A stretch of DNA of 64,000 nucleotides from the NCBI RefSeq assembly GCF_013373795.3, contig NZ_CP088022.1, positions 4,278,001 to 4,342,000 of the forward strand, written 5' to 3'. The notes beneath the pieces were generated by a model. That model saw only the letters and a program-made list of their open reading frames with translations. It searched no databases and was not told the DNA's origin. The position numbers and the translations under genes were made by a program. Shown piece by piece: positions 1 to 8,642 of the stretch. Source of the DNA: Bradyrhizobium quebecense (lineage in GTDB: Bacteria; Pseudomonadota; Alphaproteobacteria; Rhizobiales; Xanthobacteraceae). Positions within the stretch are counted from its first letter, which is position 1. Each line of letters begins with the position of its first letter.

Positions 1-519
1 GGTGTCGACCATCAGGAGCGCCGGATGCTTCAAGGTGTCGAGGATCTTGCGGACGTCGCGCGGATAGGTGACGCAGGCGGTCGAGGTCTCGTTATGGACC
101 ACGCAGACGGCCTTGATCTTGTGCGCCTTGTCGGCGGACAGCCTGGCCTCGATCTGCTCGAGGTCGGCGCCGTGGCGCCAGTCACCCGGAATGAAATCGA
201 CGTCGAGCTTGAACTTGTCGGCGATGCCGTGCCACAGCACCGCGAACTGGCCGGTCTCGCACATCAGGACCTTGTCGCCCGGCTGCAGAGTGTTGACGAT
301 CGCGGCCTCCCAGGCGCCCGTCCCCGACGAGGGGTAGATGATCACGGGCTGCTTGGTGCGGAACACACGCTGCATCGCAGAAAGCACGGCAAAGCCGATC
401 TCGGCGAATTCGGCACCGCGATGGTCCATGGTCGGCATGTCCATCGCCCGCAGCACCCGGTCCGGCACGTTGGTCGGTCCCGGAATCTGCAGAAAATGCC
501 TTCCAGTGTGCACGGTCAT
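1..519 (-). CDS. Class V PLP aminotransferase (serine/alanine-glyoxylate type), C-terminus cut by window edge
   Basis: The first 173 residues are visible, starting at an ATG at 519. The N-terminus has the IPGPTNVPDR motif usual in serine/alanine-glyoxylate aminotransferases, then SSGTGAWEAA around residue 65 (PLP phosphate site) and VVHNETST near 143. It ends at LMVDT, whose Asp normally contacts the PLP ring. The catalytic Lys lies beyond the window. These enzymes are cytosolic and move an amino group from Ser or Ala to glyoxylate. The protein is clearly paralogous to the one at 2671-3870, almost residue for residue in the shared part. The family is sure; the substrate is not visible. Confidence 0.9.
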   Translation of the reverse strand, partial: MTVHTGRHFLQIPGPTNVPDRVLRAMDMPTMDHRGAEFAEIGFAVLSAMQRVFRTKQPVIIYPSSGTGAWEAAIVNTLQPGDKVLMCETGQFAVLWHGIADKFKLDVDFIPGDWRHGADLEQIEARLSADKAHKIKAVCVVHNETSTACVTYPRDVRKILDTLKHPALLMVDT

Positions 520-794
520 GAGCGTCTTTCCCGGTCTTGCCTTGGTCTCGGTAAGCCGCTCGCATATCATTATCCGGAAATCGAAGCCAACCATATCAGC
601 CCATAGCGGCCCACATGGCTTAACTCTTCTTGAGATGGCTCAGTGAGTTGGCATCCGAGGCCATACCCGGCCAGACCGATCCAGCGCGACGCCATCTGGA
701 AGAATATTGGACCACGCCTGTTGGAGCAGGGCCCGCCCCAACCGTACCGGCCGCCCTGATGGGTACTGGCCCAAATCCTGGCGATCCCAACGAC

Positions 795-1202
795 TCAACT
801 CGGGAAGCGCTCGAAGGCCGGAAGTTCGTGAAGGGACCCTACCCATCCGACGCGCTCGGCAGTCTGCACCTGAACCCGGGGCGAGATCGAATTGGGATCG
901 TCGAGCGCAGCGATCCTGACCTGCATCATGCCCATCCGGTCGAGAATGCCATTGCTGAAGAACAGCCCCGCGCCGCACGTCGGGCAGAACGAGCGCTGGC
1001 CGCTTTCTGAAGACGAATAGATCTTCGGCTTCCCTTGGATCAATACCGCGGCCTTCGGGACCATTGCCCACGCCAGCATCGGCGCTCCAGATTGCCTCCG
1101 ACAATCGTGGCAATGGCAGACGGTACTGAAAGCCGCCTGATCGGGGACTTCGAACCTGATCTCACCGCAGTGGCAGCCGCCGCTAAGCATACCCAAGCTC
1201 AC
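795..1202 (-). CDS. GFA family protein (CENP-V/GFA fold)
   Basis: A 135-residue zinc-binding protein of the glutathione-dependent formaldehyde-activating (GFA/CENP-V) family. The usual cysteines are present: GGCHCGEIRF near residue 9, CHCHDCRRQSG near 29 and CPTCGAGL near 73. Length is typical of the family. Few members have a proven enzymatic role, so a formaldehyde-related function should not be assumed. It stands alone, about 118 bases from the end of the MFS gene on the same strand. A second GFA gene lies at 54949-55371. Confidence 0.88.
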   Translation of the reverse strand: MSLGMLSGGCHCGEIRFEVPDQAAFSTVCHCHDCRRQSGAPMLAWAMVPKAAVLIQGKPKIYSSSESGQRSFCPTCGAGLFFSNGILDRMGMMQVRIAALDDPNSISPRVQVQTAERVGWVGSLHELPAFERFPS

Positions 1203-1319
1203 TACTCCCAGCCTCTCTTCAAGACTGTATCCATGTCATCATTCTCGCCGGGTTTGTCCTCCGCCCGGCGGGGGGCAGTCATGCATATCCGGGAGCGCCA
1301 TGCCGACACCTTCATCCGC

Positions 1320-2603
1320 TCATTCGGCGGCCACCACCTTTCGCGGCGCGGCCAACTCGCCGGCCTCCTCGAACGGGCGCTCCGGATGCATCAGGAACGC
1401 TGAGAAACCACCAAGCAACAGCAGGCCCATCGACATCAGGAACGGCAGGTACCAGTTTCCGGTGGCGTCGATGACGAAACCGGCGACCAGCGGCGAGACG
1501 ATCGCCGCGAACGCCGAGCCGCTGTTCATGATCCCCGCGGCGGTGCCGGAATATTTCGCCGCGATGTCCATCGGGATCGACCACATCGGGCCGATCACGA
1601 GCTCGGCGCAGAAGAACCCGGCCGACAGGCAGAGCGCGACCACCGTGATGTCGTGGACGAACAGGATCGGCATCAGCGAGAGCAGTGCGCCCGCGAATCC
1701 CACGATCGTCACGCTGAGCCGCGCCAGCCGCACATTGCCTGTGCGCTCGAGGATGCGGTCGGAGAGGACGCCGCCGATGCTGTCGCCGACGACGCCGGCA
1801 AAGAACACGCCGGATGCGAACAGCGCCGAGTTCTTCAGATCGAGGCTGTAGTTGTTCTTGAAGAACAGCGGCAGCCAGTTGAGGTAGAGCCACAGGCACC
1901 AGCCGTAGCAGAAATACGTCAGCGTCACCGGCCACATCCGCTGCAACAGCGGCCCCCACGGCACCTTCGGCCGCTCGCCCTGCGGGCGCGGCGGCAACGT
2001 CGCAAGCTCGGCCTCCGTGATGGAGCCGTGGTCCCTAGGCTCGTTGCGGAAGTACCAGATCCACGCAACACCCCAGATGAGACTGACGACGCCGAGCACC
2101 ACGAATGCACCGCGCCATGTCAGCCAGAGGATCAGGAGCGCGACCACCGGCGGGGTCACCGCGTTGCCGAGCCGCGCAAACGCGTGTGTCAGGCCTTGCG
2201 CGAAGCCGCGGCGGTTCGCAGGCGTCCAGTACTGCATGGCGCGGGTCGCGGTCGGGAACGTCGCCCCTTCGCCGAACCCGAGCGCGAAGCGCGCGATGAA
2301 CAGCGCGGCGAGACCGTGGACGAAGCCGGTCATGATGGTCGCCGCGGCCCAGATCATGCCGCACCAGAACAAGGTCTGGCGTGGCCCGAAACGATCGCCG
2401 ACCCAGCCGCCGATCACCTGGAACAGCAGATACGGATAGGCGAAGGCCGAGAATACCAGGCCGAGCTCGGTGTTGGACAGGCCGAGCTCCTTCTGGATCT
2501 CGCTGGCCGCGGTGCCGATGTTGACGCGGTCGACATAGGTGATGAAATACATCACGCAGAGCATGGCCAACACGACATGGGTGGCCTTGAACCGAAGCCT
2601 CAT
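1320..2603 (-). CDS. MFS transporter, anion:cation symporter-like
   Basis: A 427-residue major facilitator with about 12 membrane segments. The N-terminal stretch FITYVDRVNIGTAA followed by ELGLSNTELGLVFSAFAYPY is typical of the ACS subfamily, which takes up organic anions such as galactonate, tartrate or phthalate. The loop-2 motif appears as GDRFGPRQ. The ATG at 2603 has a purine-rich ribosome site just upstream. It lies 67 bases after the aminotransferase at 2671-3870 on the same strand, so the two probably form an operon, with this carrier importing a hydroxy- or keto-acid linked to glyoxylate metabolism. The substrate is inferred. Confidence 0.88.
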   Translation of the reverse strand: MRLRFKATHVVLAMLCVMYFITYVDRVNIGTAASEIQKELGLSNTELGLVFSAFAYPYLLFQVIGGWVGDRFGPRQTLFWCGMIWAAATIMTGFVHGLAALFIARFALGFGEGATFPTATRAMQYWTPANRRGFAQGLTHAFARLGNAVTPPVVALLILWLTWRGAFVVLGVVSLIWGVAWIWYFRNEPRDHGSITEAELATLPPRPQGERPKVPWGPLLQRMWPVTLTYFCYGWCLWLYLNWLPLFFKNNYSLDLKNSALFASGVFFAGVVGDSIGGVLSDRILERTGNVRLARLSVTIVGFAGALLSLMPILFVHDITVVALCLSAGFFCAELVIGPMWSIPMDIAAKYSGTAAGIMNSGSAFAAIVSPLVAGFVIDATGNWYLPFLMSMGLLLLGGFSAFLMHPERPFEEAGELAAPRKVVAAE

Positions 2604-2670
2604 ATCCCTCCCCTTCCCTGATCCGCGATTTTTCTGAGCCGTTGGCGTGCGGGATGCCGTTGGTCGGCGC

Positions 2671-3870
2671 TTAAGTGCTGACCACCTTCAGATGCGACGC
2701 GTTGCGTTGATCGCGCTGCTCGAGCAGCCGCATCGCCGCCTCGACGCCGCCCGAGCGGTGCGGCACGCCGGCAACCGACAGCCCCATCTCGACGCCGGTG
2801 AGCGCGCCGAGCAGCGTCAGCTCATTGCACTCGCCGAGATGACCGATGCGGAACACCTTGCCGGCGACCTTCGACAGGCCGGCACCGAGCGACATGTTGA
2901 AATTGTCGAGCACGGCCTTGCGGAACTGATCGGCATCATGGCCGGGCGGCATCAACACCGCCGTCAGCACCGGCGAGAACTCCGACGGCTCCTGGCAGAG
3001 ATTCTCGAGCCCCCATTGGTTGACGGCCGCGCGCGTCGCGGCGGCGAGCCGCCGATGGCGGGCGAATACGTTGTCGAGCCCCTCTTCCAGCAGCATCGCG
3101 ATCGCCTCGCGCAGCCCGTAGAGCAGGTTCGTCGCCGGCGTATAGGGGAAGAAGCCCTTGGCGTTCGGCTTCAGCATTTCCTCCCAATCGAAATAGGAGC
3201 GCGGCATCTTGTTGGTACGGGACGCGGCGCGCGCCTTTTCCGAAATGGCGTTGAAGCCGAGGCCGGGCGGCAGCATAAAACCCTTCTGCGAGCAGCTGAC
3301 GCTGACATCGACCTTCCACTCGTCGTGCCGGTAATCGACCGAGCCGAGCGAGGAAATGGTATCGACCATCAAGAGCGCCGGATGCGCGGTGCGGTCGATG
3401 GCGGCACGGATGTCGGCGATCCGGCTCGTCGCGCCGGTCGAGGTCTCGTTGTGGACGACCATCACCGCCTTGATGCTGTGCGCGGTGTCGGCGGCAAGCC
3501 TTGCCTCGATCAACGCAGGATCGGCGCCGCGCCGCCAATCGCCGGCTATGAAGTCGACCTCGATGCCGAAACGGCCGGCGAGCTGCCGCCACAGGGTGGC
3601 GAAGTGCCCGGTCTCGACCATCAAAACCTTGTCGCCCGGCGACAGCGTGTTGACGATCGCGGCTTCCCAGGCGCCGGTGCCCGACGACGGGAAGATCACC
3701 ACCGGGCCCGCGGTCTGGAAGATCTTGCCGCTTCCCTCGAGCACGGTGCGGCCAAGCTCGGCAAACTCCGCGCTCCGGTGGTCGATGACCGGCATGTCCA
3801 TCGCGCGAAGAATGCGATCCGGCACGGGGCTCGGCCCTGGAATCTGTAGAAAATGGCGTCCTTGATGCAT
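2671..3870 (-). CDS. Serine/alanine-glyoxylate-type aminotransferase (class V)
   Basis: A 399-residue PLP enzyme of full family length. Motifs: IPGPSPVPDR near the start, SSGTGAWEAA near residue 63, VVHNETSTGA near 141, LMVDTISSLGS near 168 and SCSQKGFMLPPGLGF near 193, whose Lys forms the Schiff base. I chose the ATG at 3870 because GGGAGG lies seven bases upstream and the sequence there matches the paralogue at the window start; an in-frame start at 3909 is less likely. It is divergent from the GntR gene at 4003 and upstream of the MFS gene. It probably transaminates glyoxylate or a related oxoacid produced by the dehydrogenase at 4851-7829. Confidence 0.92.
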   Translation of the reverse strand: MHQGRHFLQIPGPSPVPDRILRAMDMPVIDHRSAEFAELGRTVLEGSGKIFQTAGPVVIFPSSGTGAWEAAIVNTLSPGDKVLMVETGHFATLWRQLAGRFGIEVDFIAGDWRRGADPALIEARLAADTAHSIKAVMVVHNETSTGATSRIADIRAAIDRTAHPALLMVDTISSLGSVDYRHDEWKVDVSVSCSQKGFMLPPGLGFNAISEKARAASRTNKMPRSYFDWEEMLKPNAKGFFPYTPATNLLYGLREAIAMLLEEGLDNVFARHRRLAAATRAAVNQWGLENLCQEPSEFSPVLTAVLMPPGHDADQFRKAVLDNFNMSLGAGLSKVAGKVFRIGHLGECNELTLLGALTGVEMGLSVAGVPHRSGGVEAAMRLLEQRDQRNASHLKVVST

Positions 3871-4002
3871 GAGAACCTCCCAATTGCCGGATTTCGGCTC
3901 CTTGGCCAACTATTTTGCATTCATTTTTTGTATTTTCAATCCAATTTTGGTATTTGATTGCGGAGATCGACGCGACCGCGCCGGCAAATTATTGTTCAGA
4001 AT
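3871..4002. promoter_or_regulatory. Divergent control region between aminotransferase and GntR gene
   Basis: This AT-rich 132-base gap must hold both divergent promoters. Two near-identical direct copies, TTTTTGTATTTT at 3926-3937 and TTTTGGTATTTG at 3945-3956, are spaced 19 bases apart. The dyad CCAATTTTGG lies between and partly within them at 3941-3950. Such elements fit a GntR/FCD operator, but no footprint or comparison is available here. Confidence 0.4.
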
Positions 4003-4755
4003 ATGAAATCTGCGATTCCCGAGTCCGGGGTTCCGATCACCGAGCCCGCCGCCGGCAACAGCAGCGACCGCCAGGAGGTCTCGCTTCACGGCGAGATCCT
4101 GCTGCGGCTCCGCGACCACGTGGTGGAAGGCAACATTCCGGAGGGCGGGCGCGTTCCGGAACGCCAGCTGTGCGAAATGCTGGGGATCTCCAGGACGCCA
4201 CTGCGCGAGGCGCTCAAGGTGCTGGCCGCCGAAGGCCTGATCGAGCTCTTGCCCAATCGCGGCGCGCGGGTGCGCCAGCTCAGCCAGCGCGACCTCGAGG
4301 AACTGTTCGACGTCATGGCCGGACTGGAGAGCCTGGCCGGACGGCTGGCCTGCGAGAACATCACGGACGAGGAAATCGCGGCGATCGAGCGACTGCACTA
4401 CGAGATGTACGGTCACTATCTGCACCGCGACATGCACGGCTACTTCCAGACCAACCAGCAGATCCACGAGAGCATCGTCGCGGCTGCGCGCAACGAGACG
4501 CTGAAGACCACCTACGCCAACTTCGCGGGCCGGATCCGCCGCGTGCGCTACTCCGCCAATTTCGCCCGCAAGCGGCAACGCTGGGCCGAGGCGATGCGCG
4601 AGCACGAGGCGATCCTCGATGCGCTGCGCCGCCGCGCTGGAAGCGAGCTCAGCGACATCCTGTTCGGACATCTGCGCAACAAGCGGAGCGCTGCTATCGA
4701 GCACCTCGCCGAGGGACCGGACAGCGGCCAAGAGGCGACGCCTCAAGGCAGCTAG
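4003..4755 (+). CDS. GntR family transcriptional regulator, FCD (FadR) subfamily
   Basis: A 250-residue regulator if started at the ATG at 4003; a TTG at 3958 would add 15 residues. The winged helix covers about residues 28-90, with GGRVPERQLCEMLGISRTPLREALKVLAAEGL. The C-terminal all-helical FCD ligand domain follows, including the metal-binding Asp/His pattern around LHYEMYGHYLHRDMHGYF and QIHESIV. It sits between the aminotransferase (divergent) and the FAD/Fe-S dehydrogenase (same strand, 95 bases downstream of its stop), so it probably controls both in response to a carboxylic acid. The ligand is not visible. Confidence 0.93.
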   Translation: MKSAIPESGVPITEPAAGNSSDRQEVSLHGEILLRLRDHVVEGNIPEGGRVPERQLCEMLGISRTPLREALKVLAAEGLIELLPNRGARVRQLSQRDLEELFDVMAGLESLAGRLACENITDEEIAAIERLHYEMYGHYLHRDMHGYFQTNQQIHESIVAAARNETLKTTYANFAGRIRRVRYSANFARKRQRWAEAMREHEAILDALRRRAGSELSDILFGHLRNKRSAAIEHLAEGPDSGQEATPQGS

Positions 4756-4850
4756 TTGCTCATTTTGAATTCATAATGTAATTCTCGGCTCAATCGAATG
4801 AATAATCCCCGGGCAATATGGGTTGCGCCGCGGATCACATCGGATCTGGG
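4756..4850 (+). promoter_or_regulatory. Promoter region of the FAD/Fe-S dehydrogenase with an inverted repeat
   Basis: A short AT-rich gap after the GntR stop codon. It contains the imperfect dyad GAATTCATAATGTAATTC at 4767-4784, with arms GAATT and AATTC. This may be an operator for the GntR regulator immediately upstream. The sequence does not obviously match the direct copies at 3926-3956, so a shared operator is not established. Confidence 0.35.
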
Positions 4851-7829
4851 ATGAAGAACGCCTCATCGCTCGAACAGCGCCTGCGGTCCGACCTGACCGG
4901 CGACGTGTTTTTCGATGCCTTCAACCGCGGCCGCTACGCGACCGACGCCTCGTTCTACCAGATCATGCCGGCCGGCGTGGTGGTGCCGCGCACCGTCGAC
5001 GAGGCGTTGCGCACGCTTGCGATCGTCCGCGACGCCGGGCGGATCGTGACCCCGCGCGGCGGCGGCACCTCGCAATGCGGTCAGACCGTCAATGACGGCA
5101 TCGTGGTCGACCTCTCCAAGCATCTGAACCGTATCCTCTCGCTCGACGTCGAGAACCGGACTTGCGTGGTCGAGCCCGGCATCGTGCTCGACGACCTCAA
5201 CCGCCAACTGAAGAAACACGGGCTGTGGTTTCCGGTCGACGTCTCGACCGCGTCGCGCGCCACGATCGGCGGCATGGCCGGCAACAATTCCTGCGGCGGC
5301 CGCTCGCTGCGCTACGGCACCATGCGCGACAATACGCTGTCGATGGATGCAGCGCTCGCCGACGGCACGCTGCTGCATTTCGGCGAGGTGCCGCGCGACC
5401 TGACGCGGATCAATGCGTCCGACAACGGATCGAAGCTGTTCCGCGACATGCTCGATCTCGGAGAGCGCGAGGCGGCCGAGATCGCGGACAAATTCCCCAA
5501 GGTGCAGCGCCGCGTCGGCGGTTATAACCTCGATGCGCTGGTGCCGCGCAACGCGCCGAACAACATGGCGCATCTCCTCGTCGGCTCGGAGGGGACGCTC
5601 GCCTTCACGACGCAGGTCGAGCTCAAGCTGTGGCCCGTGATCCGCAACAAGGCGCTCGGCGTCTGCCATTTCGGCAGCTTCTACGAGGCGATGGACGCGG
5701 CCCAGCATCTGGTGAAGCTGCGGCCGATCGCAGTCGAGCTGGTCGATCGCACCATGATCGCGCTCGGCCGCGAGATCGCGATGTTTCAGCCGATCATTTC
5801 CGCGGCGGTGCGCGGCGATCCCGACGCGATCCTGGTTGTCGAGTTCGCCGAGGAAGATCAGGCCGACAACCTCGCCCGCCTGAAGCAGCTCGACGAGCTG
5901 ATGGCCGATCTCGGTTTCGGCTGGGACAAGCCACCGCGCAAATGGGGCGGCGTGGTCGAGATCGTCGAGCCCGCGCTGCAATCCGGCATCGCCGATTTCC
6001 GCGCCGCCGGCCTCAACGTCATGATGTCGATGAAGCAGGAGGGCAAGCCGGTCTCGTTCGTCGAGGATTGCGCAGTGCCGCGGCCGCATCTCGCCGACTA
6101 CACCGAACGGCTCAATGCCGTCTTCGCCAAACACGGCACCCGCGGCACGATGTATGCGCATGCCTCCGAAGGCTGCCTGCATGTGCGCCCGGTGCTCAAT
6201 CTCAAGCTCGAGAAGGACGTCAAGGCAATGCGCGCCATTGCCGAGGAAGCCTTCGCGTTGGTGCGCGAATACAAGGGCTCGCATTCCGGCGAGCACGGCG
6301 ATGGCCTGGTGCGCTCGGAGTTCCACGAGACGATGTTCGGCGCGCGCATCGTGGCCGATTTCCGCGAGGTCAAGCAGCGCTTCGATCCGGACAATACGCT
6401 CAACCCGGGCAAGATCGTCGATCCGCCTGACATGGACGACCGCTCGCTGTTTCGCTATTCGCCGGAGTATCGCGTCGGCGAATTGAAGACGGCGCTGGAC
6501 TGGTCGGCCTATCCCGGCGCCGGCGGCGGCTTCCAGGGCGCGGTCGAGATGTGCAACAACAACGGCGCCTGCCGCAAGCTCGAAGGCGGCGTGATGTGCC
6601 CGTCCTATCGGGCGACGCGCAACGAGAAGGACGTTACCCGCGGCCGCGCCAATACGTTGCGGTTGGCGATCTCGGGCCAGTTGGGTGCGGACGCGCTGGC
6701 CTCCGACGAGATGATGGACACGCTGAAACTCTGCGTCTCCTGCAAGGCGTGCCGCCATGAATGCCCGACCGGCGTCGACATGGCCAAGATGAAGATCGAG
6801 GTGCTGGCCGCCCGCGCCGCGTCGCACGGCCTGTCGCTGCGCGACCGGCTGGTCGGCTACCTGCCGCGCTATGTCGATCTCGCCTCGCGCTTCGCCCCGC
6901 TCGCGAACTGGCGCAACCGCAGCCCGCTGCTGCGTGCGTTGTTCGAGACACTCGCCGGCATCAGCGCCAAACGCGCGCTGCCGGAATTTCGCCGCGACAC
7001 CTTCCGGCCGGACGTCGAGGTGATGGGGCCGCGTGACGGCCGCGAAGTCGTGCTGTTCGCCGATACGTTCAACCGCGGCTATGAGCGGGAGAATCTCGAT
7101 GCCGCAATCGAGGTCCTGGTCGCCGGCGGCTATCGCGTGCATCTGCCCAAACCGTCGGACGGCGGCCGCCCGCCATGCTGCGGACGCACGTTCCTGTCGG
7201 CGGGCCTGGTGGAACAGGCCCGTGCCGAGCTCGACCGGCTGGTTGCGACCTACGCGCCGTTCGCGGCGCGCGGCGTGCCGATCATTGGCCTCGAGCCGAG
7301 CTGCCTTCTGACCCTGCGCGACGAGCTGCTGTCGCTGCGTTCCGATGACGCCGCGAAGACCGTCAGCGCGCGCGCCCTGCTGTTCGAGGAATTTTTGGTG
7401 CGAGAGGCCGAGGCTGGGCGCCTCGCTCTGCCGCTTGGCGCAGTCGCTAGCAAGGCCGTCGTGCACGGTCATTGCCACCAGAAATCCTTTGGCGCGCTCA
7501 AGCCGGTGGAGAAAGTGCTGCGGCTGGTGCCGGGCCTCGAGGTCAAGACCATCGAGTCGAGCTGCTGCGGCATGGCCGGCGCGTTCGGCTACGGCGCGGA
7601 CACCTATCAGGCCTCGATCGAGATGGCGGAGCTGTCGCTGCTGCCGGCAGTCCGCAGCGCGGATCAGGATGCGCTGATCGTGGCCGACGGCACCTCATGC
7701 CGGCACCAGATCAAGGACGGCAGCGGACGCACGCCGCTGCATGTCGCCAGCGTATTGGCGATGAGCCTGAAACGTGCGAAATCGAATTCCGACCAATCAT
7801 TGCCGACAAAGGACAAGGCCCATGGCTGA
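4851..7829 (+). CDS. FAD-binding and Fe-S-binding oxidoreductase (GlcD/GlpC-like D-2-hydroxyacid dehydrogenase)
   Basis: A fused two-domain dehydrogenase of about 992 residues. The N-terminal half has a GlcD/D-lactate-dehydrogenase-type FAD domain: TPRGGGTSQCGQ, then VEPGIVLDDLN, then GGMAGNNSCGGRSLRYG. The C-terminal half carries Fe-S cysteines (CNNNGACRK, then CVSCKACRHECPTGVDM) and two CCG motifs (PPCCGRTF and SSCCGMAGAFGYG), typical of membrane-associated quinone-linked hydroxyacid dehydrogenases. I prefer the ATG at 4851; one at 4818 is also in frame. With the adjacent aminotransferase and GlcG-like gene it suggests oxidation of a D-2-hydroxyacid such as glycolate or D-lactate. The exact substrate is unknown. 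Confidence 0.9.
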   Translation: MKNASSLEQRLRSDLTGDVFFDAFNRGRYATDASFYQIMPAGVVVPRTVDEALRTLAIVRDAGRIVTPRGGGTSQCGQTVNDGIVVDLSKHLNRILSLDVENRTCVVEPGIVLDDLNRQLKKHGLWFPVDVSTASRATIGGMAGNNSCGGRSLRYGTMRDNTLSMDAALADGTLLHFGEVPRDLTRINASDNGSKLFRDMLDLGEREAAEIADKFPKVQRRVGGYNLDALVPRNAPNNMAHLLVGSEGTLAFTTQVELKLWPVIRNKALGVCHFGSFYEAMDAAQHLVKLRPIAVELVDRTMIALGREIAMFQPIISAAVRGDPDAILVVEFAEEDQADNLARLKQLDELMADLGFGWDKPPRKWGGVVEIVEPALQSGIADFRAAGLNVMMSMKQEGKPVSFVEDCAVPRPHLADYTERLNAVFAKHGTRGTMYAHASEGCLHVRPVLNLKLEKDVKAMRAIAEEAFALVREYKGSHSGEHGDGLVRSEFHETMFGARIVADFREVKQRFDPDNTLNPGKIVDPPDMDDRSLFRYSPEYRVGELKTALDWSAYPGAGGGFQGAVEMCNNNGACRKLEGGVMCPSYRATRNEKDVTRGRANTLRLAISGQLGADALASDEMMDTLKLCVSCKACRHECPTGVDMAKMKIEVLAARAASHGLSLRDRLVGYLPRYVDLASRFAPLANWRNRSPLLRALFETLAGISAKRALPEFRRDTFRPDVEVMGPRDGREVVLFADTFNRGYERENLDAAIEVLVAGGYRVHLPKPSDGGRPPCCGRTFLSAGLVEQARAELDRLVATYAPFAARGVPIIGLEPSCLLTLRDELLSLRSDDAAKTVSARALLFEEFLVREAEAGRLALPLGAVASKAVVHGHCHQKSFGALKPVEKVLRLVPGLEVKTIESSCCGMAGAFGYGADTYQASIEMAELSLLPAVRSADQDALIVADGTSCRHQIKDGSGRTPLHVASVLAMSLKRAKSNSDQSLPTKDKAHG

Positions 7830-8250
7830 ACTCACTCTCGACATTGCCCGCAAGATTCTGGATGCCGCACTCGCCAAGGGCGTCGAGAAGAAGCTGAAGC
7901 CGCTGGTCGTCACCATCCTCGACGCGCGCGGCGCGGTGAAGGTGACGGCGGCGCAGGACGGCACCAGCCTGATGCGGGCCGAGATCGCCCACGGCAAGGC
8001 CTATGGCGCGCTGGCGCTCGGGATGGGATCGCGCGCCCTGTTTCAGCGCGCGCAAGAGCAGGCCTATTTCATCGATTCCGTGAACACGCTGGCGCAGGGC
8101 CGGCTGGTGCCGGTCCCCGGCGGCGTGCTGATCATGGACGGAGCCACCCTGCTCGGCGCCGTCGGCGTCAGCGGCGACACCTCGGACAATGACGAGATCT
8201 GCGCCGTGGCCGGCATCGAAGCCGCCGGCCTGAAGGCCAATGCGGGCTAG
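7822..8250 (+). CDS. GlcG/HbpS family protein
   Basis: A 142-residue protein of the GlcG/HbpS (DUF336) family. Recognisable segments are MAELTLDIARKILDAALAKG, then VTILDARGAVKV, then HGKAYGALALG and PGGVLIMDGATLLGAVGVSG near the C-terminus. The ATG at 7822 overlaps the last eight bases of the dehydrogenase gene, so the two are translationally coupled. GlcG-type genes often accompany glycolate oxidase genes; some family members bind haem, but their job in hydroxyacid oxidation is unresolved. Placement here supports the glycolate-like assignment of the preceding enzyme. Confidence 0.9.
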   Translation: MAELTLDIARKILDAALAKGVEKKLKPLVVTILDARGAVKVTAAQDGTSLMRAEIAHGKAYGALALGMGSRALFQRAQEQAYFIDSVNTLAQGRLVPVPGGVLIMDGATLLGAVGVSGDTSDNDEICAVAGIEAAGLKANAG

Positions 8251-8268
8251 CGTGCGATGGGCATCGCG

Positions 8269-8304
8269 CTCCCTCACCCCGTTCTCCCGGGAGAGGGTGC
8301 GAGG
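8269..8304. repeat. Hairpin repeat element downstream of the GlcG-like gene
   Basis: CCTCACCCCG and CGAGAGGGTG-like arms face each other around TCTCCCGGGAGA, itself a perfect dyad. This resembles short palindromic intergenic repeats common in Bradyrhizobium and Rhodopseudomonas. It may also help end transcription of the operon upstream, but no T tract follows. Confidence 0.5.
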
Positions 8305-8340
8305 CGCGCTCGCGATATTTCGGTATAATAGAATAATGCC

Positions 8341-8420
8341 GCTGATTTGCCCGACGTGTCAAGCTGCCGTGTCGAACGCCGGCAGCCGCCCAGCTACTGT
8401 GCATGGGGTTGTTTTCGATA
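8341..8420 (+). repeat. Dispersed repeat, copy A (core TTGCCCGACG)
   Basis: The first 22 bases (8341-8362, GCTGATTTGCCCGACGTG followed by TCAA) recur almost exactly at 44821, 44995 and 45335. Here the copy continues into an AT-rich tail ending in TTTTCGATATTTTGATA. No gene fits the stretch. I treat it as a non-coding dispersed repeat. Confidence 0.7.
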
Positions 8421-8464
8421 TTTTGATACTGCGCGCCTGAGAGGACGTGAAGCTTTGTCCTCAT

Positions 8465-8585
8465 CCACTGTTGTCGTCGCCCGGCTTGACCGGGCGACCC
8501 AGTACGCCGCGGCCTATCGGCTCAAGCACAACCGTCTCTGGAATACTGGATCACCCGCATGCGCGGGTGATGACACTGAGCAAGC
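8465..8585. repeat. Composite palindromic repeat with two strong hairpins
   Basis: Two perfect hairpins lie about 55 bases apart: CGCCCGG-CTTGA-CCGGGCG at 8478-8496, and TCACCCGC-ATGC-GCGGGTGA at 8551-8570. The arrangement, including the CGACCCAGTACGCCGCGGCC linker, looks like an interspersed repeat that I recognise from Bradyrhizobium-type genomes. It fills most of the roughly 390-base gap between the GlcG-like and enoyl-CoA hydratase genes; I see no gene in this gap. Confidence 0.65.
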
Positions 8586-8642
8586 CAATTCCGTCACCCT
8601 GAGCGGTCGTATGCAGCGAGGTGAAGCGGGCACAATGATGCC

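Noticed and set aside
4863..7478. An 871-codon minus-strand open frame opposite the FAD/Fe-S dehydrogenase
   Set aside because: It is a GC-rich shadow: composition dominated by Arg, Ala, Val and His, no motif, and the plus strand has all cofactor motifs.
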